NCBI RefSeq assembly: GCF_021155765.1
Contig: NC_060112.1
Span: forward strand, 8,618,001-8,682,000
Length of the DNA: 64,000 bases
Source: Diprion similis
Taxonomy: Eukaryota; Arthropoda; Insecta; Hymenoptera; Diprionidae
Reading direction: 5' to 3'
In this document: piece by piece, positions 1 to 12,144 of the stretch
How positions within the stretch are numbered: position 1 is the first letter of the stretch
Layout of the letters: each line of letters starts with the position of its first letter
The notes under the pieces: generated by a model
What the model was told of the DNA's origin: nothing
Seen by the model: only the letters and a program-made list of their open reading frames with translations
The model's database searches: none
Made by a program: the position numbers and the translations under genes

Positions 1-3000
1 CTATCGAGAAACGGTAAACCGTATCAGATAAATATCAAGCCTATATTTTGAAAAGTAGTATATTGGTAATGATCGCCGATAAGACTGTCAAGGAATCGTT
101 AAAAATTATGGAAGAGTGTCCTGTTTTCCTGGAATTTCAATAATTCATCCTGACGTATAATCTCGACAGATTTTTCAAATCACCCTTAAACCTAACGATG
201 CACGTCGGGGTCAAGGGATCTACAGTCAAAACGAGAAGTTAGGAAAGATGAAAGTTAGCCTTTTAAAAACGTCCAGCAATTTTATTTAAGCCAATGATAG
301 TCGATACGAACGAAATAATATTCCTACTATGTGAGAGAAATCAATCGGAGCGAATTCGAATAGCTCAAGATAAGGGCCATTCAAGTATTAATTAACGCTA
401 AAACAGGGGTGGGCCGTTCAGAAAAACGTTATCAATTGTTAGCCTATTGTAGTAGGCATTCCAGGCAAAAGTTAGCTGACAAAGAAAATTCAAAGTGTGT
501 GCTCAAAGCCAACACAAGAGAAATAAAAAATTTTCTTTAAAAGATAGTATTGATAACGCATGAATTTCTCAGTGATAATATCTTAACAAATATAATGTTT
601 ATTGCAAGCATCTATAAGGAAAGACAATACATATAATGTATTAAATACTCAATGAATAATGAATTCACGTTTTACTGAACATGGTTATGTGTATTAATAA
701 TTGGTAATAATTAATATTTAAGCAAGAAGAAATTGATCAGGATGTGACTATAAATGGTATTTCTGCCAGCCCCAGGTGATAAATCCATTAGCCAATAAAC
801 TTTTCAAAAAGCGTCAGCTAACAGAAAAGGTTATCATCGTTATCACTGGGAGTGGGACGCAAAAATGTGCAAAAATGCGTTAGCTAATGCTCGAATGAGC
901 CCTAAGAAATAAAAAAAATATAGGAAAATGTTCTTTAATTACAATGTTTAAATCGATTAAGCCATGGTGTTTTTGGTCAGGTTCTAATATTTCTGGGCTA
1001 TCAAAAGTCTGGAAAATATAAGTACGCTCTTATGACGTTAAGGTGATTTAAAGTCAAGTGTAGCGTGATTAGTGCCCTTCTTGCCCTTTAATTTCTTCGA
1101 CACCATAAATTGCAAAAAAATTCATAAAAATGTTTTTAAGGTTGAATTTTATTTCCCATGGTAGAGACTACATACATTTCAAATGTTCTTGACATTTGGA
1201 ATTATTGCAGTTCCACTCAACCCGTTAAATTTTCTATAAACAAAGAAAAAAAATTCATATCCAAGATCAGAATTAAATACATATAATCCCTACTAGACGA
1301 CGTACGATAAAAAAAAAAAATAGCAATTATATAAAAATGTATATCCGCGTTGTGTCGACAACCGACCTTAGCAAGTCGACGTGAACTTTTGACGTTGAGC
1401 AAAACGATGAAATTCCAACATACACCAAGTCGTGCGTATAATAAATGAGACGAGTTGCGAGATGCGCGAAGATTCTTTCCTTATAGGTATACACGTGCAT
1501 AGATAAAGCTGTACAATTGCAGGAGAGGCGCGAGTCTGTCGACGACGTCGAGTGTTGCAAGGAATTTCAAAGGCAAATCACATCTCCGTATTATCTTAAC
1601 ACCCATATCATGAGCTGCACAGCAGTAAGTATAAGCCTTTCTATTCGAATATAGGAGAATATTAATTGAAGGCAACCGATTTGCACTACGCAGCCCTACT
1701 TTCTGTTCGACTAATCACAAATCAAACAACGAGTTCACCCGACACACCGGTATTAAAAGCAAGTTTTCACAAACGATTGGCCACCGAACGACTCTACAAT
1801 CGTTAAGTAGGCATGCGTAAAATTGCAAGGTAAGAAAACAAAAAAAGAAAAAAAAAAAACCTTTGAAAATTTTAAACGGTCAAACCATATTCCGTCATTA
1901 TTTTCAATATTGTGCTCTAAAATTGAACGTAATGTCCCGAATAGCTAGTATAAACGGGGGACGAGACTCGGGGATAATAATGCAAACGAGAGAAAACCCG
2001 TGTAAACCTTCTTGGACTTTACGAGGCTCGACATGAAACTCATGCACCAAGTAGCGAAGAGGAATGTCTATGTGTGCAGGTACTTACCGGCTTCTCTATG
2101 GTACCTTGGTTCCAACTAGGCCAGTTGCAACCGGGCATTTTAATTTAATCTTGCTAAGAAATTGGCTCGAGGATCGGGGGCCGCGCGATCTAGAAATCGT
2201 AGAAGCCACTGCACGACCAGAACCTAAGATCCGAAACTGGGGATCAAAGCAAATAGCAAATAGTAAAGCGCAAAGACTGCGAGGCGTTAGGTAGGTGCAT
2301 GTAAAAGTGGCAATTGTACAATTTAGGTGCGTATCTTTGGCTTGCGAGCTGATGCATGTGACCGGGATACGGAAGTGAAGAGGAAAGTTGAGACGAAACG
2401 AACGAGTCCCGAATATCAATAGGAGACAGTTTATGGATGGTGGGCATTTAGAGATGTTGCTTTCCACGAGATCCGATACTTTTTATTCTATTTGTCATTA
2501 GTTGGAAAATTATTATAATCCTCAACAGTAAAGATGTTTTTGAAATATAAGAATAGAAAATACTGGAATTATAACAAAAGCTTAGAATGTCGGTGCTTCG
2601 TTTCAAATCGATCTAAAATGATTGAAAATTCAATTGGTTCGTCCGATTTCACTCGACACTGGCCGATTTTATGCACACGACTATTTTCTATAAAACCACT
2701 GAAACTGATTTTTTTTTTTTTTTTTCTTTTTGTAGTCAATTCAATATTGCCAATTGCATGTCGATCGTCATCAATATCGATGCGATGTTGTCAAACTGAA
2801 TATTTAACTATATCAGCATGATAAAAGAAAGTGTTTCATTAAATCCGTAGATAATAGTCTTTCAAGTGAGATAAACTATTATAAAACGAAGTGTAATTAC
2901 TAAAAGTATTAGACAAAATCATCTTCAGAGAATATGATAATTGGACGATTCAAAAACCCGTTCTGTATTTTAATGTAACAAGTATTTGATCAGTCGTAAT

Positions 3001-4642
3001 ACTGCCAAATTTTAGAAATTCACTCCGTCATAAAAATTCCAAAAGTTTGTTAACACATTTAAAATTCGATAGTTCGAAATGTTTTGAGTCGAAGAGTTTA
3101 TGAGGTAGAATTTTCGAATTTTGTAAATGATGAAAGAAGCCGACGTTTCATGAGTTCGGGATACAAAAATTCAAACTTACATAGTCTGGACACGCATGAA
3201 AAGTCCTAGTCAAAAGGACCAGGCTTATAAAATTTTAAAGTGAAAATCTTGTCTGTGAATATTTTGTCAAATTCACAAATAACTTGGGAATATCTTATCT
3301 GATTTTGCTTAAAATCTAATCAGTTCAAAATTAGGAAAAATTACATCGTTTGTTGTCAATCGATAGACAAAAAATTTGTCACACATACCTAACCATTGAT
3401 CTGAAAATGGTAAAAATTAATGAACCTCCAGCGTTCAAACCATCGAGATCTAATAAAAACTCGAATTCTCTTCTTTAAACACGCAAAGCGGTAAGCTCTT
3501 TGAACAATTCTGTATACTTTCATTTGTTCATTGTTAAATGAAACTCGATCGCTTAAGTAATATCCGGCGAAATACTGTGAACAAAACCGGAAGTAGGATC
3601 TTAGCTATAACTCTACGTCGTTCTACATCGTAAAAACGATTTCTAAATAGCGTTAAATTATTCATTTCCCGGCTGATGGTAATGAATTATACAATAATCG
3701 GCTTTAATGATTAAAATCAAAAACAAGAAGCTTGTAATCATAAATCAAGAGCTCGTCAATTATTGCAAACCTCAAAACTGTTACGATACAATATATTATT
3801 AAAAAAATTGTGTTACTTCTTTATTCATTGATTTATATCATTTATAAATCAGCGTAATGCTATTCCTATTTTCATCAATATTTCCCATTTTATTTCCCAC
3901 GATTTTCTTACGCCGTAGAGTTGAATCAAGATTTCTGAAACCGTGTCGCTTCATGATCCATTGTGCATTTTAAACTGACCTTAAATCGAGGACAGACAAT
4001 TTCACGTTCCGCTATTGACTCGCGAGGAAGAAGTACGAACTAAATGACAAAATATATATATATCAGTAGAATATACAAGGAACTAAAGCCTGCGGCCAGG
4101 TTGGTAAAAATCACGTAGTAGGAAGCCTCGGGCACCGGTTATACACAACTTCTACTACCGCGTATCTCTGAGTTTACGGCAAAAAGAGGAAACCGAGAGA
4201 GCTGACGAACGGGAATATGTAGATCATCTCGAGTCTCCGCGCAGCCGAGGACAATGGCACATATTTTGTTCCATTGACACAATTTCGGTTCACACACATA
4301 TATATACATGCCGATGTATACTTAGAAGTATGCCAGGCATTTGACTTTATTTGAAAAAGATGAAACTGCAATTTCATTATCTTATAAGTGTGTTTCTTTT
4401 TTTTAATCGAATTTTCAACATTCGTGTAGTGACGCTAATTCGTTGGCAATTTTTCCCTCTGTTTACATGAAAACAACTAGACGGTAGTAAGTTTCTCTCT
4501 AAAGTTCTACTACTTTTGGTATTTTCAATTCAATTCTGAGTTACTCGTCTGAGATCAACTTTTTGATTTATGAAACACGTACGGTACTTCAAGTGAGAAC
4601 AACGATTGAATATTGGAAAACGAAAATTACACCGAATTTTCT

Positions 4643-4799
4643 AAAACTCCGAATTGTCAAAATTGTGAACGGTCAAAAAAACTGAATTATCAAAACTCTG
4701 ATCTAAATTCCGAATGATCAGAATACTGAATGGTCAAAACTCCGAATGGTCAGAATTCCGAATGGTCATAACTCTGAATGCTCAAAATTCGCAATGGTC
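4643..4799. repeat. Degenerate 16-bp minisatellite
   Basis: About nine to ten imperfect tandem copies of a 16-bp unit close to AAAACTCCGAATGGTC fill these 157 bases. The last five copies are clean 16-mers (for example AGAATTCCGAATGGTC). The early copies are more diverged and one is disrupted. Confidence 0.85.
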
Positions 4800-6412
4800 T
4801 TCCTGAACTTCGACCCGAACCCATATTTTTGACGATATTTTGAAATATCCCCATGTAAAATGCTTGGACAGAGTCAAAATTCGTTTACAACTGCCGAGAG
4901 ATAGATGTACTTCACGTAATTGACATTATTAATTTAAATCAACATCTTGGTAACGCGATTTGCAGTACAATTGAACGAGATGCAATGGGCTTGACCAAAC
5001 GATGCCCACATGTGTTAATCTTTCGCCCCGACATCTAGAGACGAAAAAATCTAATTTCGATAAAACATCAAGTGCTCCAGAGGTTTGGAATTTTACTACA
5101 AGCATCTAGTTCTACTAGTTTGTTACAGATCAACATTCGTACGCGGTTTCCTGATCACTTTTTTTGTTTTTCTATCAATCATCTATTTCTATCAAATCTT
5201 TTGTCCTACGGGACGAACTTCGAATCCATATATACATATTGCATGAATTTCTATTTTCACTTTCTATTTTCTGTTGCGTCGTTGGTAATCCGTCAGATTC
5301 ATAACTCAATTTTAATAGTCAGGCATATATTTTTAGCATCTCGATTTTCAAACACCATCAAACGGCCTATAATGATAAGTTTATTATACAAGTCTACAGC
5401 GTCGACTTTCTTAATTACATACAAAATTGTCATTCCTACGTGTGATTCTACAGTCGATTCATATTCCAGACACGAAATCACTCACTCGGAATAACTGCGA
5501 GATTTTTTGCTTCGATTTTGTAGTATACGTGAGTGAGAATTCGGAAACGTTGGAATTTTCAATTCATGATCATGAGTGAAGATTGTTTTGTTCAAAATAT
5601 ATATACCTTTACCTACTGAACTACCTACAGCAAGATAAAAGATTTCATTCGGTTAAATTGCTACTATTAGAATTGCTCGAATAACACACGGGCTGCATTG
5701 CAACTAATCATGTTATTTTAAATCACCTTTAAAATGCGCCTTTGTCCTAAATTAGTTTTTTATCTGCCTCAGTTTAGTGAATATGAAGACCAGCACAAAA
5801 TCCAAAGAAGTTTCACCGTCTTAGAAAAAAAAAAAATTACAAAGTTATTTTCTAAATTATTCTCTAAACTTATCGTGACATCGCCAAGTGCCTTGGAGTA
5901 TACATTACATCGATAAATCTCAACGGTGTGAAAAGATATATGTCTGTTTTTATTATCTCGAGTACGAAAAAATAATGCGTAGTTTTTAATTACGTACTAA
6001 ATGTGATAATTTGGCCACCGCTCACGATCAGCCGCTGTTAGTGCGTATCAAATATCAATTAGGAAGTATATTAACAACCTGAGAAGTATTCGTTACGCAG
6101 GTGAGAAACACAAACACATATCCACGATGTAAAAATGAAAAATGAAAAATAAAAAAATCGGTAAAACATGAAAATTCTTCATCGTTATGATGATCGTCAA
6201 TAATGAATCTGAAAAATTCACTGCACTAATGAAAAGTGAAAAGTGTTGGAAAAAAGAGGCTTCTGTATTAGAAACAAGGAAATCAAATCATAATGCCAGT
6301 TTCACAAACGATTATGGAATGTGAGGAGGGTAACCGGTTGTAAAAGTTTCCCGTCGTGCTCTGCGGAGGAGAATTTTCGTAACTTGTACGGTACGTATTA
6401 TATCCACAAGAG

Positions 6413-6413
<1 letters not shown>

Positions 6414-6442
<29 letters not shown>
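6414..6442. repeat. (TG)n microsatellite
   Basis: An uninterrupted run of about 14 TG dinucleotides, followed by TATATG. Confidence 0.95.
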
Positions 6443-6447
<5 letters not shown>

Positions 6448-7480
6448 CAGACACATGGCTTAACTCGTCTAGTGGTACAGAAAAACTTGTCTGGTCGATA
6501 GTTCTCTTCAGTTTAGCCATATTTGCCAGTGTAGTTGTAACAGACACGTAGATACATGATAGTAAACGAAAGTTTAAATCGAAAGTTCTAATCCGGTTTT
6601 TATTTCCTGGGATTCCGGGTATTTCTGCAAAAGAGCGACGATCTTCTAAGGCTACCAAGAAAATTTATACGAACTTTTATGACAATGAAAAATGTTTCTC
6701 CTATTTTATAGGAATCAAAGTCACTCTATGAAGGTGAATTTTTTTTTCCTTTCTTCCTTTTTAATCTAAGTGCATGCATAGAAAATGTTGAGTCGATTAG
6801 ACGGTGATTGAGTATTATTTTGAGAAATTAAATGTGAAGAAAGGTTGTTAATATGGCTTAAGGACTGATACACTAGTGTATAGTGAATGACTTTACGCTG
6901 CTTCAATTCTACATTGAACGGAACTGAAAGATGCGAACCGGTTATCCTTGTCACGATAAAACTGTTTTTAATTTGTTCTTATACTCCGAGCGTGTCAGAA
7001 TATTCAGAAAATAGTAGAATCTGATCGAATTTACAGTGTTTGAGATCCAGAAAAACATTTAAAAAAAGTATACAAATAGAATCCAAGGAGGTCAAGGTCG
7101 GCGGTTGCTGCAATTGGCATGGATGGCATATTTTCAAAATCGAACTTGTTTCTTTGCTGTCATTAAGAATGAATGGGACATGCAGTCTAGAAAATACAAA
7201 ATTATAAGATGGTAAAAATTCATTAAAAAACCTCCAATAACGCGATTTGCACCAAAGACATAAAAACGAATGAAAATACATCCCTACCATGTAATAAAAA
7301 TCAATCTCAACAAATTCGAATAGCACAAGCTAAAGTATCAAAATTTTGGGAAGATATTTATAATTTGAATGTATAAAATAATTAAAAATTGCTGTTTTAA
7401 GGCAAATTTTTTTTTATCTCTAGGATTATTTTCTTAAGAGATTTTCAGAGATCGTCTAAAAATGTGTAAAAATATGAGTT

Positions 7481-7700
7481 CAAAACGTTAGAATCGGATC
7501 AGATACAGCAAAGTCCAACTTTTTTTGAACGTTCTAATTTCAAAGATAAGCCAGCTTGTGTTATTCACAGAAATTCATTTCTATAACAAACCTAGTAGAA
7601 ATTTTTATTCATGTTTACTATCATTGATGCAAATAACATTGTAGAAGATTCTCTCAAAGTTGCGTTTTCCTTTTCCCTTACTTTTGATTCTGACTGTGCG
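7481..7700 (+). repeat. Dispersed repeat, copy 1
   Basis: This segment is similar to 15323-15555 over its length. Shared blocks, in the same order, include AAAACGTTAGAATCGGATCAG, GCTTGTGTTATT, TTTATTCATG/TTTATTCATT, CAAATAACATTG, CTTTTGA and CAGACTGTG/CTGACTGTG. Two collinear copies with substitutions and small gaps indicate an old mobile or duplicated element. No coding capacity is visible. Confidence 0.7.
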
Positions 7701-8866
7701 TCTAACTGATACTTAACAAAGTTTCGTTTTCCTTCTTATCCATTCCTTGAAACAACCCTGTAAACCGCGTGTGTGTCGCGCAGTCTCGAACCTCGTACAA
7801 ACGACGTGAGCAAAATACTTGAGAGGTCAACTTATGGGACTCTCCATCGTGGAGGCCAACTTTCTACAAATACATACTTATGTACGATGCCAACGTGCCC
7901 GTACCTAAAAGTATATGACACGTGCGATGATATACATGTACATACACAACGCACATAAGTGTGCGTGTATACTTTGACGAGATATCAAGATGTTTCCTTT
8001 TGTTCCTAAATCTTATTCTATATCGATTTGCAATTGTATGTGTGTGAGCTCAAGCGTGCGGCACGTTGTCTTATGACAGGGTCAACTATCCTACAAAGTT
8101 ATGTACGTATTTTATTATTACTTTATTGATTTACGATCTCTAAAGGTATATATAAGTTGTCACTGCAGTACTATCGCAACTATTCGACATGTCCATGGCA
8201 CGAATTATTGTGCACACAGATCCCATTAGGCATGCAAAACGCGGCAGAGTCAATTCAAAATATCGAATAACAAAGCAACACTTCAATGATGTAAGCCATA
8301 AACAGTAACAAAAACAATGCACAAGTTTATACACGACGTTACAGTCCGTTTGAAATTTTTCATTACTTTAGATGTCCATTGTGCACTATACGTGTAAGAA
8401 GAAATTCGTAAGATGTAAAATGAAGATCGGATATAAAAATCCAGACCGATATGTTACACCGAATCAAATTTTGATCAATGCTTAATGGATAATTGTTAAT
8501 TGCGAGTTATGCCAGGAAGATAGAAATATAGACCGAGAACTGTGTAGAGGTATCTATATACGTATTACTTTATAGTTTATACCATCTCATCTGTATTTTT
8601 ATTAATTTCTTTTCACCAACGAACCTCCAGGCTCCATGAAGTCAGAATCTCCTATACCTGACGTATCAAAGATGCCATAAATTTTACTAATACATAATTT
8701 AACTTCATAGGCGTCGTGATTCGTGTTCAGTATAGAAGTACAGGTATAAGGTTGTGACACGCGGCTATTACAGCCTGAAAGCGAATCCCACCGCGAATGA
8801 AAGTGGGCATCGCCGATCTACGTAGTAAGTCGACATATATTGATAATAAATAACGTAATGCATCAA

Positions 8867-9035
8867 CACGAATAAGAGTCGACGCTTCGCGGAGGAGACA
8901 TCTTGCTTGCTGCGGTGGCTGAGAGCATCCTTAAGAGGATACTGTAGTGGGTCTTTACCGACCGGGTGAAATGCCACTTATTTTTACTATTATCGAAGCC
9001 ATAACCCATCACTTACGTCAACATGCAGCATTTAG
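8867..9035 (+). repeat. Dispersed repeat family 2, copy 1
   Basis: Shares an ordered series of blocks with 21181-21323: ACGAATA, GCGGAG, AGAGCAT, CTGTAGT..GTCTTTACCGACCG, ACTATT, AAGCC, CATCACT and ATGC. The best-conserved core is GTCTTTACCGACCG. Both copies lie in spacer DNA and neither has an open frame. Confidence 0.6.
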
Positions 9036-11085
9036 TACGATTCAAAGTCAGATACGAAAAAAAGTTTAGTTTTTTCAAGAACCCACTTCACTTCATGCCC
9101 GAAATTACATTTGTATAAGATAAGAAGCAGAAGAAGCTGCGAATAAGATCCAATAAGAAGTCGAATCACAATGACTTCCACTTTCATTGCCAGTTGAATA
9201 GAAATGATGATATGAAATGAAATTAAAATAGTTCATGCCGATACAAGCAAAAGGGAGGCTGCGACTTGTATGTCCTTGGGATCGGTCTGTAGACCGAGCT
9301 ACAGATGACGGCGTCTTATGGAGCAGAGCTAGGACTTTGCACAGGCCACTGGTTATTCTTGTTGCACACGTGTGGTTGTACATTTATATCGGGCCTATTC
9401 AATGACGCAACCTTTCTACACAATTATTTTTCGTACCCATACATTATTCGCGATCTCGGTGGTCGATTGCTGGCGCATTGTATCCCCTACAATAGTTAAT
9501 GCGGCTGCTGCTTATAGCTGCGAACTACCAACACACGATCGCTTCCAGTCACGAAAGGCATTTCGCGTTCCTTACAGTCTATATCTATACTATAAAGGTT
9601 AAATATAATGTCCGCATGTTCGATCACGATTCTACGTTCTATGGTCTATGGTCTGCTGATATTTTTTTGTACCACGAAATTCACAAGCGTGATATATATA
9701 TATATATGTATGGATGGATAATAGATTGTTTTAGATCAAGGCGATGTTGTATTCTGTTTACTTTATGGTCCAAAAAAGTTCCTACCAAAGTATAGGATTT
9801 TGAGATCAAGTCAAAGGATTGCTTTTTCTCATGTAACTTTTTCCCATTTGAAGGACGTGTTAAGGAAACACTGTTATCTCAGTTCCTGAGCGGAATTTCT
9901 CGAAATAATTGTCTAGTGTGGTTTGACAGTTGGACTGGATTTATTTTAATACAAATGGTGACATATTTGAACTAGTCGACTTCGGAAAGCCGGCTTCAGT
10001 CTCCTAGTTACAAAAATAGGTACAACACTCTTGATTCTACTAACATCTGCTTTGTGGTTGACGAAGATAATTATCTACATGATTCTTTTTATAAAAGAAC
10101 GTACTCAGAATTATTTCTAAAAAATTTTCAAAGAAACTGGAATAAGTATATTCTTTACCGGTTTATAATGTTTTGTGTAATGGGAAAAAGACACAAAGTG
10201 TGAAGTACGTGTTATACACTTGAACCGAAAAATTTTTACCTTATTTATTATTTGGAATAAATTAATGTTCCGGTCTTGTTCCAGCAAAAACAAAAAATAT
10301 CGTCTAATCGATACATATACGATATACATATGTAAAAATCATTTTACCATCGCACATTTTCCACCAGATTTTGCTCAATTTTAGAAAACAGAATGGGATA
10401 ACATATTTTACACGTGTATAGTCTATAAAAGTATTGGCTTTCGATAAGATTGGACAAAATTCTAATTGCTAGGTTTCACTTCCTTGTTTAAATCAACGTT
10501 ACGACACCGCTCTCCAGTTGCTAGGCCTGTTCGATATAGCTCCAGCATCGTGCGATCATGTTTAATCGTGAAAGTATTCAAGATTACTAATTGTGAATTT
10601 ACATCTGATCGTGAGGTCGAGGTTGTAAATATGAAAATGGCAAACACGAAACGAAGAGGAATTATTTCGAATAGGTAACGTTTTTCCATGCCAAAGGGAT
10701 TTCGAAATTAGTTCATTTCAGTTCACGGTAAGTTTCGAATTCCGCATTACCAATGTGAAAATTTATCAATATAGATAAAACATTTCGATTAGAAAATAAA
10801 ATTCATTGAACCCGAAAAATTTGTCGACGCGCGTTTTGCTCTGCACGCTACGTGTGTTAAGCAATAATTGCAGTTCCTGCTCATTCTAGACTTTGGTAAA
10901 AAAAAGTAAGGATGTTTATTCAAACAAGTAGACTGATTTGCTAGATTAGTAAAATGTTTCTCTACCTCTACTTTTTTTTTCTTATTCTATAATACGCGTA
11001 TGTGTGGACTAACACAAAATTAAATAACGAACAAGAATTTTGTTTATTCGACAAAACTACTCCTGACATGACACGCAACACTCAC

Positions 11086-12144
11086 CCTGTATCTGTTGAG
11101 CTTATTATTCCTCCTCAAAATGACGGAGTTGCTTCCATTTTCAAGGATACCAGTCTCACTCCTAGACTGCGTCACCTCCGCCGCACTTCTCTTTGTCGCT
11201 GCATCGTTATCCTCACTATCGTTATTCAAATTCGACACACGTCCTGTGTTTGCATTCACGACTTCCCCGCCATCCGAAATCGCTATTGCAGGTCGATACG
11301 TATCGGCGTTGGTTCCCCTGGATGTGACCGTGATTCGCCTGTTGTTGCAGATCACTTGTACTTTCGGCAGTGCCGTTACACTATGAGGCTCAACTGCAGA
11401 AGGTGACGAGACCTCGATGATGGAACTCAACGTCTCTGAAGCAGGACTATCATTTCTAATCATCTTTCGCGGGGTGACGTCCCTGTTCCTGACGTTCGAA
11501 TCGGACAATGGAATCGAGTTCACGCCCTGCTTCCGCAGACTGTCTTGGATAATCGCGTCGTCTCCTGCTTCCGTTGCATATCCCAAACGGTTTCTGAACG
11601 ATTTAGCTTGCTGTCGCTCTACCATCTTCTCCTGAAGATTTATGGCCAGCTCCTTGATCCTGGGCGAAGCGAAGACGCTCTTCTTCGGCAACGCGGCCAT
11701 GTTTGTTTGTGACATCTTGAGTGGTGTAATTTTTCCAATTTTTGTTACATTTTTACAATTTTCTAAACCGTTGTTATTATTCTTATTGCCGTTGTTAATG
11801 TTGTTTATATTATTAATAATGTTGTTATTTATTTTATTGTTATTGTTATTGTTATTGTTGTTTAAATTGATGTTCTGTTTAGAAACAATCGGGGTAAGGG
11901 AATCGGTTTGACAATCGGTTTTACCAATTTGCTGACGTATCTGCTTGAGTTTTGGAACCAGGGAATCGGCTCTCCGATCTTTTTGGATAACGTTCAATCG
12001 GACTGCACGATCCGTAGGACGACGGGAATTCCTCCGCTGCATAACTGGTGGCAATTCGGTTGGCGAGTCCAAGTCATCGATCACCACATCTTCTGGTTCC
12101 TCTTCCAGTACCTCCGGAACTACGTACAGCCGTATTTTATGCAT
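11086..12144 (-). CDS. Long coding exon of unrecognised Asn-rich protein
   Basis: This frame starts at the ATG at 12144-12142 and stays open for 353 codons to a consensus donor (AGG then GTGAGT, plus-strand ACTCAC at 11080-11085). Without splicing it would reach a stop at 11044, giving 366 residues. I do not recognise the family. The N-terminus is acidic and then basic (EVLEEEPEDV, then Arg/Lys-rich around residues 37-60). An asparagine-rich tract covers about residues 91-130, and a charged stretch at about 160-185 (ASPRIKELAINLQEKMVERQ) could form a helix. The remainder is Ser/Asn/Arg-rich and probably disordered. There is no signal peptide or membrane segment, so an intracellular protein is likely. 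The non-repeat parts are more GC-rich than the flanks and use varied codons, which supports real coding. The final gene structure is uncertain because downstream exons were not found. Confidence 0.72.
11790..11880 (-). repeat. AAT/AAC trinucleotide-rich tract inside coding exon
   Basis: The minus strand here is a run of AAT/AAC codons broken by ATT, AAA and GGC. It encodes the Asn-rich stretch of the surrounding exon. It is a coding microsatellite and is likely to vary in length between individuals. Confidence 0.85.

Larger units (their letters stand above)
1..11043. other. AT-rich spacer, no supported gene
   Basis: No open reading frame here has convincing composition, splice context or recognisable homology. 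The frames longer than 60 codons are low-complexity AT-rich translations. The stretch contains a 16-bp minisatellite, a GT microsatellite and diverged dispersed repeats, which are listed separately. Because the minus-strand exon at 11086-12144 ends in a splice donor, later exons of that gene may lie in this stretch. One weak candidate is a minus-strand open segment near 10465-10610, preceded by a CAG, but its phase does not match the donor. Confidence 0.6.

Noticed and set aside
2096-2467. 123-codon minus-strand frame
   Set aside because: No homology, signal peptide or splice context; composition fits chance in mixed AT/GC spacer.
10465-10610. Minus-strand open segment after a CAG, as next exon of the Asn-rich protein gene
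   Set aside because: The acceptor would enter in phase 1 while the donor at 11086 leaves in phase 0, so the join would break the frame.
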